From Streptomyces sp. P3 (GTDB taxonomy: Bacteria; Actinomycetota; Actinomycetes; Streptomycetales; Streptomycetaceae): a stretch of 64,000 nt of DNA. The notes below the pieces were generated by a model that was not told the DNA's origin, did not search any database, and saw only the letters and a program-made list of their open reading frames with translations. Position numbers and translations under genes: made by a program. This document shows, in pieces, positions 25,442 to 33,285 of this stretch. Numbering within the stretch: the first letter of the stretch is position 1; each line of letters opens with the position of its first letter. Location of the stretch: assembly GCF_003032475.1 (NCBI RefSeq), contig NZ_CP028369.1, forward strand, positions 5,828,001-5,892,000, given 5' to 3'.

Positions 25442-26833
25442 GTGAACGGAACAGGCAGATCGAAGTGGGCGCTGCCGCACGTCGGCCCGGCGCAGCAGGA
25501 CGCCGTGGCCCGTGCGCGAAGCTGGGCGCGGCTCGCCCTGGTGCTGGTGGCCGCATGCGTGGCGGTCGTCATGGCCGGTGCGGGTTCCGGCGGCTGGCTG
25601 GTGCTGCTCGCCGGGTTCGCCCTGCTCGCGCTGGCCGCGGCGGGCGTGTGGTGGATGCTGGCGCACCGGGGCGGGCTCCGGCTGCTCGGCGGTCTGCTGG
25701 CGGTGACCGCGCCCGTGGGCGTGCTGGTGCTGTACGCGACGTCGGGGCTGTGGCCGGTGGCGGTGGGCGCGCTCGGGCTGTGGGCGGGGGCGCTCGCCTC
25801 GGCCCGGGCCGCCTTGCGCAGCGTGCGCCGCCCCAAGGGCACCCATGGCCGCAGGACCCCGCCGCCGCGTCGACCCGTCCTGATCATGAACGTGCGCTCG
25901 GGTGGCGGCAAGGTCGTCAAGCACGACCTCGCGGCGCGCGCCGAGGCGCTCGGCGCCCGGGTGATCCTGCTCGGCGTCGACGACGGGTACGTCGACCCGG
26001 CGGCCGAGGCCCGTCGGGCCGTCGCCGAGGGTGCGGACCTGCTCGGCGTCGCGGGCGGCGACGGCACCCAGGCGCTGGTCGCGGGCGTGGCCGCCGAACT
26101 CGACGTGCCCTTCCTGGTGGTCGCCGCCGGCACCCGCAACCACTTCGCCATGGACCTCGGCCTCGACCGCACCGACCCGGTGCGCAGCCTCGACGCCCTC
26201 ACGAGCGGCGTCGAACTGCGCGTGGACCTCGGAGACGTCAGCGGACGGCCCTTCGTCAACACCGTCTCCTTCGGGGCGTACGCGGAGATAGTGCAGAGTC
26301 CCGACTACCGTGACGCCAAGGCCGCCACCGCCCTCGACCACCTGCCGGACCTGCTGCAGGGCGCCTCCGGCCCGGTTCTGACCGTACGCACGGACGACAC
26401 CGCGGTCCACGCGCCGCAGGCGCTGCTGGTCAGCAACAACGCGTACGCCCGCGCCGACCCGCTGGGCGGCGGCCGTCGCCCCCGGCTGGACTCCGGGCTC
26501 CTGGGGGTGATCGGCGTGCGGGTGGAGAGCGCGGCGCAGGCCGCGGAACTCGCCCTGCTCGGCGAGCGCGCGGGCAGCATCACCTCGCTGACCTCCAAGC
26601 GCGTCGTCGTCGAGGCCGACCGCGAGCGCATCGCGGTGGCCGTCGACGGCGAGGCCCTCGAACTCGACATTCCCGTGGTGTGCACGGTACGGCCCGCCGC
26701 ACTGCGGGTCCGGGTGCCGCGGCACCGCCCGGGCGCGGCCTACGCGCCCCCCACGGTCGACTGGCGGCGCGTCGCCCGTCTCGCACTCGGCCATCCCGAC
26801 CCCCGCACCATCAAGGAGGCCTACGATGTCTGA
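25442..26833 (+). CDS. Diacylglycerol kinase-family lipid kinase
   Basis: This protein of about 463 residues has four hydrophobic N-terminal helices (about 27-120), then a soluble DAGK catalytic domain. RPVLIMNVRSGGGKVVK is the first nucleotide loop and LLGVAGGDGTQALVAGVAAE carries the GGDGT signature. VVAAGTRNHFAMDLG and FVNTVSFGAYAEIV follow. It should phosphorylate a lipid such as diacylglycerol or an undecaprenol-like substrate. A GTG at 25442 is used as start; the ribosome binding site is poor and an in-frame TTG at 25379 is an alternative. It overlaps the PAP2 gene by 8 bases; the pair is often fused in actinobacteria. Confidence 0.88.
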   Translation: MNGTGRSKWALPHVGPAQQDAVARARSWARLALVLVAACVAVVMAGAGSGGWLVLLAGFALLALAAAGVWWMLAHRGGLRLLGGLLAVTAPVGVLVLYATSGLWPVAVGALGLWAGALASARAALRSVRRPKGTHGRRTPPPRRPVLIMNVRSGGGKVVKHDLAARAEALGARVILLGVDDGYVDPAAEARRAVAEGADLLGVAGGDGTQALVAGVAAELDVPFLVVAAGTRNHFAMDLGLDRTDPVRSLDALTSGVELRVDLGDVSGRPFVNTVSFGAYAEIVQSPDYRDAKAATALDHLPDLLQGASGPVLTVRTDDTAVHAPQALLVSNNAYARADPLGGGRRPRLDSGLLGVIGVRVESAAQAAELALLGERAGSITSLTSKRVVVEADRERIAVAVDGEALELDIPVVCTVRPAALRVRVPRHRPGAAYAPPTVDWRRVARLALGHPDPRTIKEAYDV

Positions 26834-27398
26834 CCGCCCAGCGAAACTGACCGCCCGGCGACTGGTCGGCGACCTCGCCACCCTGGACCAGGCCCTGTAC
26901 GAGGCGGTCACCGTGACCAGGACGCCCACCCTGGACACCGCGTTGCGCCGGTTGTCCGCGGCCGCCGACCATTCCAAGCTCTCCTTCGCGGTCGCCGCCG
27001 CGCTCGCCCTGCGCGGTGGCCGCCCGCGCCGCGCCGCGGTGCTCGGCGTCGCGGCCATCGGCGTCGCCTCGGCCAGTGCCAACCTGCTCGGCAAGCAGCT
27101 CGTGCGCCGTCCCCGGCCGCATCGTGCGGAGGACTCGCCGTACCCGGGCCGGCATGTGCCGATGCCGCAGTCGGCGTCGTTCCCGTCCGGACACACCGCC
27201 TCGGCCGTCGCCTTCGCCGCCGCCGTCGGCCCGACGCTGCCGGTCTCGGCCGTCCCGCTCGGCGCGCTGGCCTGTGCGGTGGGCTACTCGAGGATCCATA
27301 CCGGTGTGCACTATCCGGGCGATGTGGTGGCCGGCGCGGTCCTCGGCACGGGTGCGGCCGCACTGGTCCTCGCCCTCGCCGCCCGCGTCAGGGACTGA
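26826..27398 (+). CDS. PAP2 family phosphatase
   Basis: This 190-residue membrane phosphatase carries the three PAP2 motifs: KQLVRRPRP (K-x6-RP), SFPSGHTASAVAFA (PSGH) and SRIHTGVHYPGDVVAG (SR-x5-H-x3-D). Hydrophobic helices lie between the motifs. Such enzymes remove phosphate from phosphatidate or undecaprenyl pyrophosphate. AAGGAGG lies a few bases before the ATG, inside the end of the upstream lipid-kinase gene (8-base overlap). The two products therefore probably act on the same lipid pool in opposite directions. The gene ends 27 bases from the convergent methyltransferase gene. Confidence 0.92.
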   Translation: MSDRPAKLTARRLVGDLATLDQALYEAVTVTRTPTLDTALRRLSAAADHSKLSFAVAAALALRGGRPRRAAVLGVAAIGVASASANLLGKQLVRRPRPHRAEDSPYPGRHVPMPQSASFPSGHTASAVAFAAAVGPTLPVSAVPLGALACAVGYSRIHTGVHYPGDVVAGAVLGTGAAALVLALAARVRD

Positions 27399-27425
27399 AC
27401 GCCGGCGGCGGACGGCCTACGGCCC

Positions 27426-28061
27426 CTACGGCCTGCCGCAGTGCAGGAACAGATGGGGCTCGGGGCCGGCCTCGGGGTGGTCGGGGGTGAACAGGACGCT
27501 CTCCTCGTCCAGCACCGTGAGGCCGGCGGCGGTGACGACGTCGACGAGGCCGTCCCGGGCGTAGCTGGTCACCCGCACCGGCTGCCCCATGAACACGGCG
27601 TCGACCCCCTCCACGTCCACCGGCACGGTGGCCAGGGCGAGGCTGCCGCCCGGCAGCAGTGCCCGCGCCAGCCTGCCGATGAGCTCGGCCTGTTGCGCGC
27701 GTTCCATCTGCAGCAGGGAGAAGTACGCGCAGACGGCGTTCAAGGAGTGCTCCCGCAGCGGGAGTCGGCGTACGTCCACGCACCGGAATGTGGCGTTCGG
27801 CACCTGGCGCGCGGCGAGGTCGACCATGACGGGGGAGACGTCTACGCCGAGCACGCGATGGCCGGCGGCCGCCAGGGCCGCCGCCGTGGGCCGTCCGGTT
27901 CCGCTGCCTACGTCCAGCACGTCGCTGCCCGGTGTGAGCCGTCCGAGCAGCCAGTCCAGGGATCTGCGGTGCGCCTGCGAGTGCGCGAACGCCTTCTCGT
28001 ACGCGGGCCCCAGCGCGTCGAACACCCGCGCGGCGCGCTGTCCGTCGTCCTCGCTCGTCAC
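27426..28061 (-). CDS. Class I SAM-dependent methyltransferase
   Basis: This 211-residue soluble protein has the Rossmann methyltransferase motifs: DVLDVGSGTGRPTAAALA (motif I), RVLGVDVSPVMVDLAA (acidic end of strand 2), FRCVDVRRLPL and LLPGGSLALATVPVD. It starts at GTG, 5 bases after GAGGAGGAG; longer upstream reading is not supported. The substrate is unknown. No biosynthetic partner is adjacent. Confidence 0.88.
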   Translation of the reverse strand: MTSEDDGQRAARVFDALGPAYEKAFAHSQAHRRSLDWLLGRLTPGSDVLDVGSGTGRPTAAALAAAGHRVLGVDVSPVMVDLAARQVPNATFRCVDVRRLPLREHSLNAVCAYFSLLQMERAQQAELIGRLARALLPGGSLALATVPVDVEGVDAVFMGQPVRVTSYARDGLVDVVTAAGLTVLDEESVLFTPDHPEAGPEPHLFLHCGRP

Positions 28062-28157
28062 GTCGGCTCCTCCTCGTGGTGTGCGGGCCGTCAGGAGCCA
28101 CGCACGGATGGGTTCACGCCAGGTGAGCGGAAAGACTTCCCGAAACGGGCCGGAATC

Positions 28158-28186
28158 ATGTTTTCCACTACCGTAAGTAACATGTT
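28158..28186. promoter_or_regulatory. Spaced CATGTT sites in divergent promoter
   Basis: AACATGTT (28179-28186) is an 8-bp palindrome, and a further CATGTT lies 23 bases upstream (28158-28163). They sit between the divergent methyltransferase and CxxC-peptide genes. They could be operator half-sites, but the motif is short. Confidence 0.3.
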
Positions 28187-28199
28187 CCAATCCTCTTGA

Positions 28200-28436
<237 letters not shown>

Positions 28437-28522
28437 GGAGTCGTCGGCTCACCTCGCGGCGGCCGGTCTCCGTGCCTCCCGGTCATGCGACGCGTGCCGG
28501 CGGGCTCGCTCGGAGGCCGGCC

Positions 28523-30301
28523 TCAGGCGGGGCGGACGGCGCCGCGCAGCGCGCCCTCCCCGTAGGGAAGGATCGCCTCTTCGCGGATGGCGGCGCCCGG
28601 ACCCGGGGCGTGGATCATCATGCCGTTCCCCGTGCACAGGCCGACATGGCTGAGGTCGTCGAAGAAGAAGACGAGATCGCCGGCGCGCAGGTCGGCCAGG
28701 CTGATCCGGGTGAAGGCCTTGGCCTGGTCGATGGCGGCCCGCGGCAGACTCACCCCGGCGGCCTTCCAGGCGGCCTGGGTGAGGCTGGAGCAGTCGTAGG
28801 ACTCCGGTCCGGTGGCTCCCCACACGCAGGGCCGTCCGGTCTGGGCACGGGCGAAGGCGAGCGCCTTGTCCGCCTTCCCCAGGTAGGCCGTCCCGGTGGC
28901 GCTGACCGTGACGTCGGCGGGGGCGGCCGTCCGGACGGGCTCGGGAAGCGGGGCCACGGGCGCGGCGAGGGCGGTGGCGGTCTGGTAGCCGTGGTCGCCG
29001 GTCAGTGCGTCCGGGATGGGCGCCGGGAGGCCGAGTCCGGACGTGGGATAGGCGGGCGCGGGCGCGGTGTCGGCTGCGGCGTAGCCGAACTCGGGTGCTG
29101 TGAAAGGAGGTTCAGGGTAGGCGTATCCGGCGGGAGGTGTGACCGGCCCCAGTTCGTCCATGAGGTAACCCGGCGCGACCGCATCCGTCGGGAAGGCCGC
29201 GCGGCCCGATTCCGGGGCGGCGGCGCCGAGGCCGGGTATCGGGTGGCCGAACGACGGTGTGCCGATGCCGAGTTCCGTGACGCCGAGGTCGGGTGCCGGT
29301 TCCACCAGGGCGATGTCGGATGCCGAGAACGCCGGCGCCGCTGCGGGGAACGAGAACCCGCCGGTGTCGAGGAGGCTCTCAGGCCCGGCCGACGGTGCGA
29401 CGGCTGGAGCCATGGCGGGAGTGGCGGTGGGAGCGACGGCGGGCTTTCCCGCCCACGCGGCGGTGATCTCCGCACGGAACGCCTGCTGCTCCGCGGTGTC
29501 CCAGGGCTGCTGGACCGGCAGCGGGTCGGCCGGCTGCTGCGGTCGTCCGACGGCGGCCGGGTAGCCCGTCGGCGTGGCCGCCGTGGGCACGGACTGCGTC
29601 GACGGGGAGGATGTGGACTGCGCGGGGATGAACGCGGTGAGCGCGGGCTGCCGGGAGGGCGCGGGCTGGGTGACGGCCCGGGCCAATACCTCACGGGCCG
29701 TGGCGAGTTTGCGTCCGATCCGTTCCTTGGTGCTCCTGAGCGAGGCCTGCCGGTCCGCGGGGGCGGCGGCGGGCGAGGCAGCGGAGGCGGGAGCGGCGGG
29801 GAGCGCGGCAGGGGCGGGGAGTGCGGCCAGGGGTGCGGTGAGCGCGGCCGGTGCGGCGGCCTCCAGGGCCCTGGGCTCGCTGCGACGCGCCTCGATCGCT
29901 GCGGGCGGCGCGGCCGCGGGGGGTGCGGTGAGTTCCGGAATCCGTCTGGCGGCCGCTTCGAGCTCGCGGATCGTCGCACTGTCCGCGGAGGGCCCGGGCG
30001 TGGCCGGACGGGGCGGACGGCGATCGGCCGGCAGGACGGCGGGAGTGGTCGGGCCGATCTTGTCGCGGGCGACGTCGAACCACTGCCTGGTCACCGCCTC
30101 GAGCGACGGATCGGCCGATCCGCGGCCGCTGTTCGCGACGGAGCCGACCTTGCGCCGCGAGAGGTTCGACATGGCGCGCGTGGCGTTGTAAGTGCCCGTG
30201 TCGGTCTCGGCCCGGTCGTACAGCGAGCTGACACGCTGCTGGATCTCCGCCCGGCTCGGCTCGTTGCCGCCTGGGGACCGAGGGCTGCGATCCGTCGCCA
30301 T
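28523..30301 (-). CDS. NlpC/P60 peptidase with long disordered N-terminus
   Basis: This 592-residue protein starts at an ATG 9 bases after GAAGGAGA. Residues about 475-592 form an NlpC/P60 domain, with catalytic C504 in YDCSSLTQAAWK and H552 in DDLSHVGLCTGNG. Such domains cut peptide bonds in peptidoglycan stems. The first 60 residues form a conserved-looking helical segment (EIQQRVSSLYDRAETDTGTY). About 400 residues of Pro/Ala-rich disordered sequence follow. There is no signal peptide or membrane helix, unlike the usual secreted hydrolases, so it may leave by a non-classical route or act inside the cell. I searched the leader for a c-di-AMP riboswitch and did not find one. Confidence 0.88.
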   Translation of the reverse strand: MATDRSPRSPGGNEPSRAEIQQRVSSLYDRAETDTGTYNATRAMSNLSRRKVGSVANSGRGSADPSLEAVTRQWFDVARDKIGPTTPAVLPADRRPPRPATPGPSADSATIRELEAAARRIPELTAPPAAAPPAAIEARRSEPRALEAAAPAALTAPLAALPAPAALPAAPASAASPAAAPADRQASLRSTKERIGRKLATAREVLARAVTQPAPSRQPALTAFIPAQSTSSPSTQSVPTAATPTGYPAAVGRPQQPADPLPVQQPWDTAEQQAFRAEITAAWAGKPAVAPTATPAMAPAVAPSAGPESLLDTGGFSFPAAAPAFSASDIALVEPAPDLGVTELGIGTPSFGHPIPGLGAAAPESGRAAFPTDAVAPGYLMDELGPVTPPAGYAYPEPPFTAPEFGYAAADTAPAPAYPTSGLGLPAPIPDALTGDHGYQTATALAAPVAPLPEPVRTAAPADVTVSATGTAYLGKADKALAFARAQTGRPCVWGATGPESYDCSSLTQAAWKAAGVSLPRAAIDQAKAFTRISLADLRAGDLVFFFDDLSHVGLCTGNGMMIHAPGPGAAIREEAILPYGEGALRGAVRPA

Positions 30302-30600
30302 GGAAGACGTTCTCCTTCCGTGCTCCGCCGGTGTGTTCCCGGCGGAATCCGGGCGACCCCTGTTGCGGGTGACCCAAGCCCCCTGCCCCGAAAGGCAGTC
30401 GAACGGCCTGGGCGTCAACTTAGCCAACTTGTGTGTCTGGTGTGAAGATTGAGGTGTTAAATGTCCGATACGTATTCGTGACCTTCGTCTCCTGCCCGCG
30501 CGTCCCCGTCATCGTGTCGACGTCATGGTCCATCCTGGTGTCCGACTGTGTGCGGCCGGCGCCTGTCGGTCACGAGTGGCGGACCGATCCCCGCTCGGGC

Positions 30601-30921
30601 TCACGGACGCGGGGTGCGGCCCGCCTCGTCGTGGGCCAGTAGCGACAGCAGGGACGCCACGCTCAGTCCCGCTTCGGCGGGGTGGCGCAGCACCCGGCCG
30701 GGCTCGATCCGGTAGATGTTGCTGCGCCCTTCCTTCGTGTGGGACAGGTAACCGTCCTGTTCCAGGTCGGCGATGATCTTCTGGACCGCCCGCTCGGTGA
30801 GCCGGCAGTGCGCGGCGATGTCCCGGATGCGAGCACTGTGGTTGTCCGCGATGACCGCGAGGACGCGGGCGTGGTTGGTCAGAAACGTCCATCCGCTGTG
30901 TGGCTCGGGCACTCCCTCCAT
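30601..30921 (-). CDS. Winged-helix (MarR-like) transcriptional regulator
   Basis: This 106-residue protein consists mainly of one winged helix: WTFLTNHARVLAVIADNHSA, RIRDIAAHCRLTERAVQKII and ADLEQDGYLSHTKEGRSNIY. It belongs to the small MarR/ArsR-like helix-turn-helix proteins found in many Streptomyces. The short C-terminal helix may dimerise. No effector site is evident. It is transcribed divergently from the STAS-ANTAR gene and lies 299 bases upstream of the NlpC gene, on the same strand; that gap shows no gene and no clear promoter. Confidence 0.82.
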   Translation of the reverse strand: MEGVPEPHSGWTFLTNHARVLAVIADNHSARIRDIAAHCRLTERAVQKIIADLEQDGYLSHTKEGRSNIYRIEPGRVLRHPAEAGLSVASLLSLLAHDEAGRTPRP

Positions 30922-31048
30922 GGGGCCATGTTATGCCCGAGCTTTCATGAAAACAAAGGCCGGAACTTCATTTCGTGTATCTGTTGACGTATGACGGGTC
31001 GCGGGGTGAGTCTTGACGTGACAGGTGAAGTGACCGAGGGAGGCGGTC

Positions 31049-31840
31049 ATGCCGGAACCGGTATACGACGCGGACGCCGCAGGCGGGGATGCGAACGCGG
31101 ATGCGGAGTCCCGCGACGCGCGCTTCGTCCGGGCGACGCCCGGGCCTGACATCACGGTCCGTACCGACGGGGAGCGGGTCGTCGTGACGGTACGGGGTGA
31201 GCTCGACCTCGACTCGGCCGGGCTCCTCGGACGCGCCCTGCGCGCCGCGCTCGACGCGTCGGCGGACGGGATCGACCTGGAGCTGGACGGGGTCGTGTTC
31301 TGTGACTGCTCCGCCCTGAACGTGCTGCTCGGTGTGCGCGAGGAAGGCCTGCGGCAGGGCAGGACGGTCGTCCTGCGCTCGGTCGGCCCGGCGGTGGAAC
31401 GGCTGTTGACGCTGACCGGCACGGGGTCCCTGTTCGGGGCCGCCGCCGGTCGCGGCGGCGCCCCCCATGGCCCCGCCGAGGGCACCGACGAAGGCGCCAG
31501 GGCACCCGGGGCCGACCGGGCTCCGGGCGGCGCGCGCTCGGCCGGCCCGCCGGGCCAGGCGTTCGACGGGAGCCCGCCGCCGCACCCGCGCATCGAGCTC
31601 GTGCGACTGCGGCGCGCGGTGCGGACCCGCCCGCTGATCGACCTGGCCCGCGGCGTCCTCATGGCGTCCTTCGGTCTGAGCGCCGACGAAGCCTGGCGGG
31701 TCCTCGTCCTGGCCGCCCGGAACACCGACGGCACGGTAGGGGGCCTCGCCCGGGACCTGGTCGGCGCCGCCCAGGAAAGACCGTCGCCGGGCGCCCTGCC
31801 GGAAGCGGTGACCGCGGCGGTGGCCGAAGTCAGGTCGTAG
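31049..31840 (+). CDS. STAS-ANTAR fusion regulator
   Basis: This 263-residue protein joins two regulatory domains. Residues about 33-135 form a STAS (anti-anti-sigma) domain: VVVTVRGELDLDSAGLLGRA, IDLELDGVVFCDCSALNVLL and GRTVVLRSVGPAVERLL. DCSALN carries the Ser that anti-sigma kinases phosphorylate in this family. A Gly/Pro/Ala linker follows, and about 182-236 is an ANTAR RNA-binding domain (LRRAVRTRPLIDLARGVLM, FGLSADEAWRVLVLAARNT). ANTAR domains bind paired hairpins in nascent RNA and prevent termination. The fusion suggests that sigma-factor partner switching controls transcript elongation. Confidence 0.88.
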   Translation: MPEPVYDADAAGGDANADAESRDARFVRATPGPDITVRTDGERVVVTVRGELDLDSAGLLGRALRAALDASADGIDLELDGVVFCDCSALNVLLGVREEGLRQGRTVVLRSVGPAVERLLTLTGTGSLFGAAAGRGGAPHGPAEGTDEGARAPGADRAPGGARSAGPPGQAFDGSPPPHPRIELVRLRRAVRTRPLIDLARGVLMASFGLSADEAWRVLVLAARNTDGTVGGLARDLVGAAQERPSPGALPEAVTAAVAEVRS

Positions 31841-31931
31841 GGGAAGGGCGCGCGCACGGCGGTCGCCGCGGCCGTCGCCGCGCGGCGGCCGGTTCCGCCG
31901 TCCGGGGAGTTCTCGGGTAGAACTGACTGAC

Positions 31932-32537
31932 ATGCGTGTCGACCATGATCCCCAAGCCCTGGGCGCGGGCGCCTTCTACCGGCTGCTCACCGCCGTCGTC
32001 GTACCCCGGCCGATCGCCTGGGTGTCGACCCTCGCGGCCGACGGCACCGCCAACCTCGCCCCGCACTCGTTCTTCACGGTGGCCTGCACCGACCCGCCCA
32101 TCGTCCAGTTCACGTCCGTCGGACGGAAGGACTCGTTGCGCAACGTCGAGGCCACCGGCGAGTTCGTCGTCAATTTCGCACCCGAGACGCTTCTCGAGCA
32201 GATCAACGCCACCGCCACCGACTTCCCCGCGCACGAGGGCGAGTTCGACGCGGTCGGCATCGAGCAGGAGGCCTCCCTGCGAGTGCGGCCGCCCCGTGTG
32301 GCGGACTCGCCCGTGGCCCTGGAGTGCCGCCTGCATTCCACCGTCGTCCTCGCCGGCTGCACCCTGGTCCTCGGCGAGGTCGTGCACGCCGCCGTACACG
32401 AGGACGTCGTCGTCGACGGCCGCCCCGACATCCGCAGGCTGCGGCCCCTCTCGAGGCTGGGCGGCAACGAGTGGGGCACCGTCGGCGAGATCCACGACCT
32501 GGCGCGGGTCGCCTACCGCGACCGGCCGCCGTCCTGA
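31932..32537 (+). CDS. Flavin reductase-like FMN-binding protein
   Basis: This 201-residue protein has the flavin reductase/FMN-binding split-barrel fold: VVVPRPIAWVSTLAADGTAN, LAPHSFFTVACTDPPIVQF, TSVGRKDSLRNVEATGEFVV and a C-terminal RLGGNEWGTVGEIHDLAR. The PRPIAWVST pattern marks the subfamily related to DUF447-like flavoredoxins. It probably binds FMN and could reduce flavin for a partner enzyme; no oxygenase is adjacent. TAGAAC 8 bases before the ATG and no ribosome binding site point to a leaderless transcript. Confidence 0.9.
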   Translation: MRVDHDPQALGAGAFYRLLTAVVVPRPIAWVSTLAADGTANLAPHSFFTVACTDPPIVQFTSVGRKDSLRNVEATGEFVVNFAPETLLEQINATATDFPAHEGEFDAVGIEQEASLRVRPPRVADSPVALECRLHSTVVLAGCTLVLGEVVHAAVHEDVVVDGRPDIRRLRPLSRLGGNEWGTVGEIHDLARVAYRDRPPS

Positions 32538-32561
32538 CCGGTACGCCCGTATGATCGGCTC

Positions 32562-32918
32562 ATGACGAGACGGGTGACGAAGGGCCGCGGGGCCGACGGC
32601 TCCTGGTGTTCGCTGTGGTCGAGGAACTCGGCGTTGTCGATCGGCTCCGTCAACTCCTTCCTCTCCGTCGGCTCGGTGGGCAGTTCCCTGTCCGTCGCCT
32701 CTGTCGGCGGATTCCTGTCCGTGGGGTCCGTCGGCTCCGCCCTGTCCGTCGCCTCCGCCGGATCCTGGCTCAGCGCGGGTTCGGTGCTGAGCGCCCGTTC
32801 CACCGGTTCGGTGCTCGCCCGCGGTTCGCGCGGGACGGTGGCCGCGGCGGCGACGATCGCCGGGCTGACGCTGGTGGCCTGCACATGGAAGTACGGCCGC
32901 ACCCGCCCCGTTTCGTGA
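32562..32918 (+). CDS. Small membrane protein with serine-every-third-residue repeat
   Basis: This 118-residue protein is not recognised. From S17 to S89, 23 of 25 third-residue positions are Ser (the others are Gly50 and Ala86). The triplets group into nine-residue units such as LSVGSVGSS, LSVASVGGF, LSVGSVGSA and LSVASAGSW (starts at L25, 34, 43, 52, 61, 70). A hydrophobic segment (about 91-109, TVAAAATIAGLTLVACTW) follows, with a short basic tail. The pattern implies a regular solenoid or extended helix in which Ser lines one edge. TATGAT lies 6 bases before the ATG, so the transcript is probably leaderless. The opposite strand is also open but has poorer codon usage. Confidence 0.65.
   Translation: MTRRVTKGRGADGSWCSLWSRNSALSIGSVNSFLSVGSVGSSLSVASVGGFLSVGSVGSALSVASAGSWLSAGSVLSARSTGSVLARGSRGTVAAAATIAGLTLVACTWKYGRTRPVS
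32610..32828 (+). repeat. Coding triplet/27-bp repeat (Ser-x-x)
   Basis: The repeat region encodes about 24 Ser-x-x triplets arranged as eight 27-bp units. Codons differ between units (TCG, TCC, AGC, TCT), so protein-level selection rather than recent DNA duplication maintains the pattern. Confidence 0.8.
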
Positions 32919-33285
32919 GCCGTCCGGTGGCCTGAGGTTCTGCGCGATCCGCGCCATGCGCGCGGAACCGCCTGCGAACGGCCCGCAGACCCCGGCCGAA
33001 GCCCCGGTGCCGGACCCCCGAGGTTCCCGCCCCTGCGGCCGCGGCGTCGTCGCGCCCGGTCCCCTTCACCGCGCGGACCCCCGGGTGTGATCGCGACGTC
33101 CCGGAAGGTGCGGGACGCCCAGAGCCCGCGCCTGACGGCATCCGGGCCGCGGCCCGCCTCCGGTCGCGCACGGCGTTGTCAGTGGCCGCCGCTAAGTTCG
33201 TCGGTGTCGTGCCGCTCGGGTGCGACGACCCCCCTTGTGCTGCGCCGAGTCGGCGTGTGCAGCCGCGTGCCGCAAAGGAGATGGT
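32919..33285. other. 367-base gap before the SWIM/VWA/AAA module
   Basis: No gene is supported. A 7-bp inverted repeat CGTCCCG/CGGGACG (33097-33117, 7-base loop) may end the upstream transcript. The promoter of the four-gene module should lie in about 33170-33260; TTGTCA and TAAGTT occur there but their spacing (11) is wrong. Confidence 0.45.

Noticed and set aside
22724..27196. 1490-codon open frame on the minus strand
   Set aside because: It is antisense to the DUF1996, lipid kinase and PAP2 genes, all of which have recognisable motifs, and shows valine/alanine runs typical of antisense translation.
30302..30600. c-di-AMP (ydaO-type) riboswitch in front of the NlpC/P60 gene
   Set aside because: Such elements often precede actinobacterial wall hydrolase genes, but the conserved core motifs are not present here.
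32513..32902. Antisense frame with TEP/TDR triplets over the serine-repeat gene
   Set aside because: It is the mirror of the Ser-x-x repeat; codon bias, the -10 element and the membrane helix favour the plus strand. Not fully excluded.
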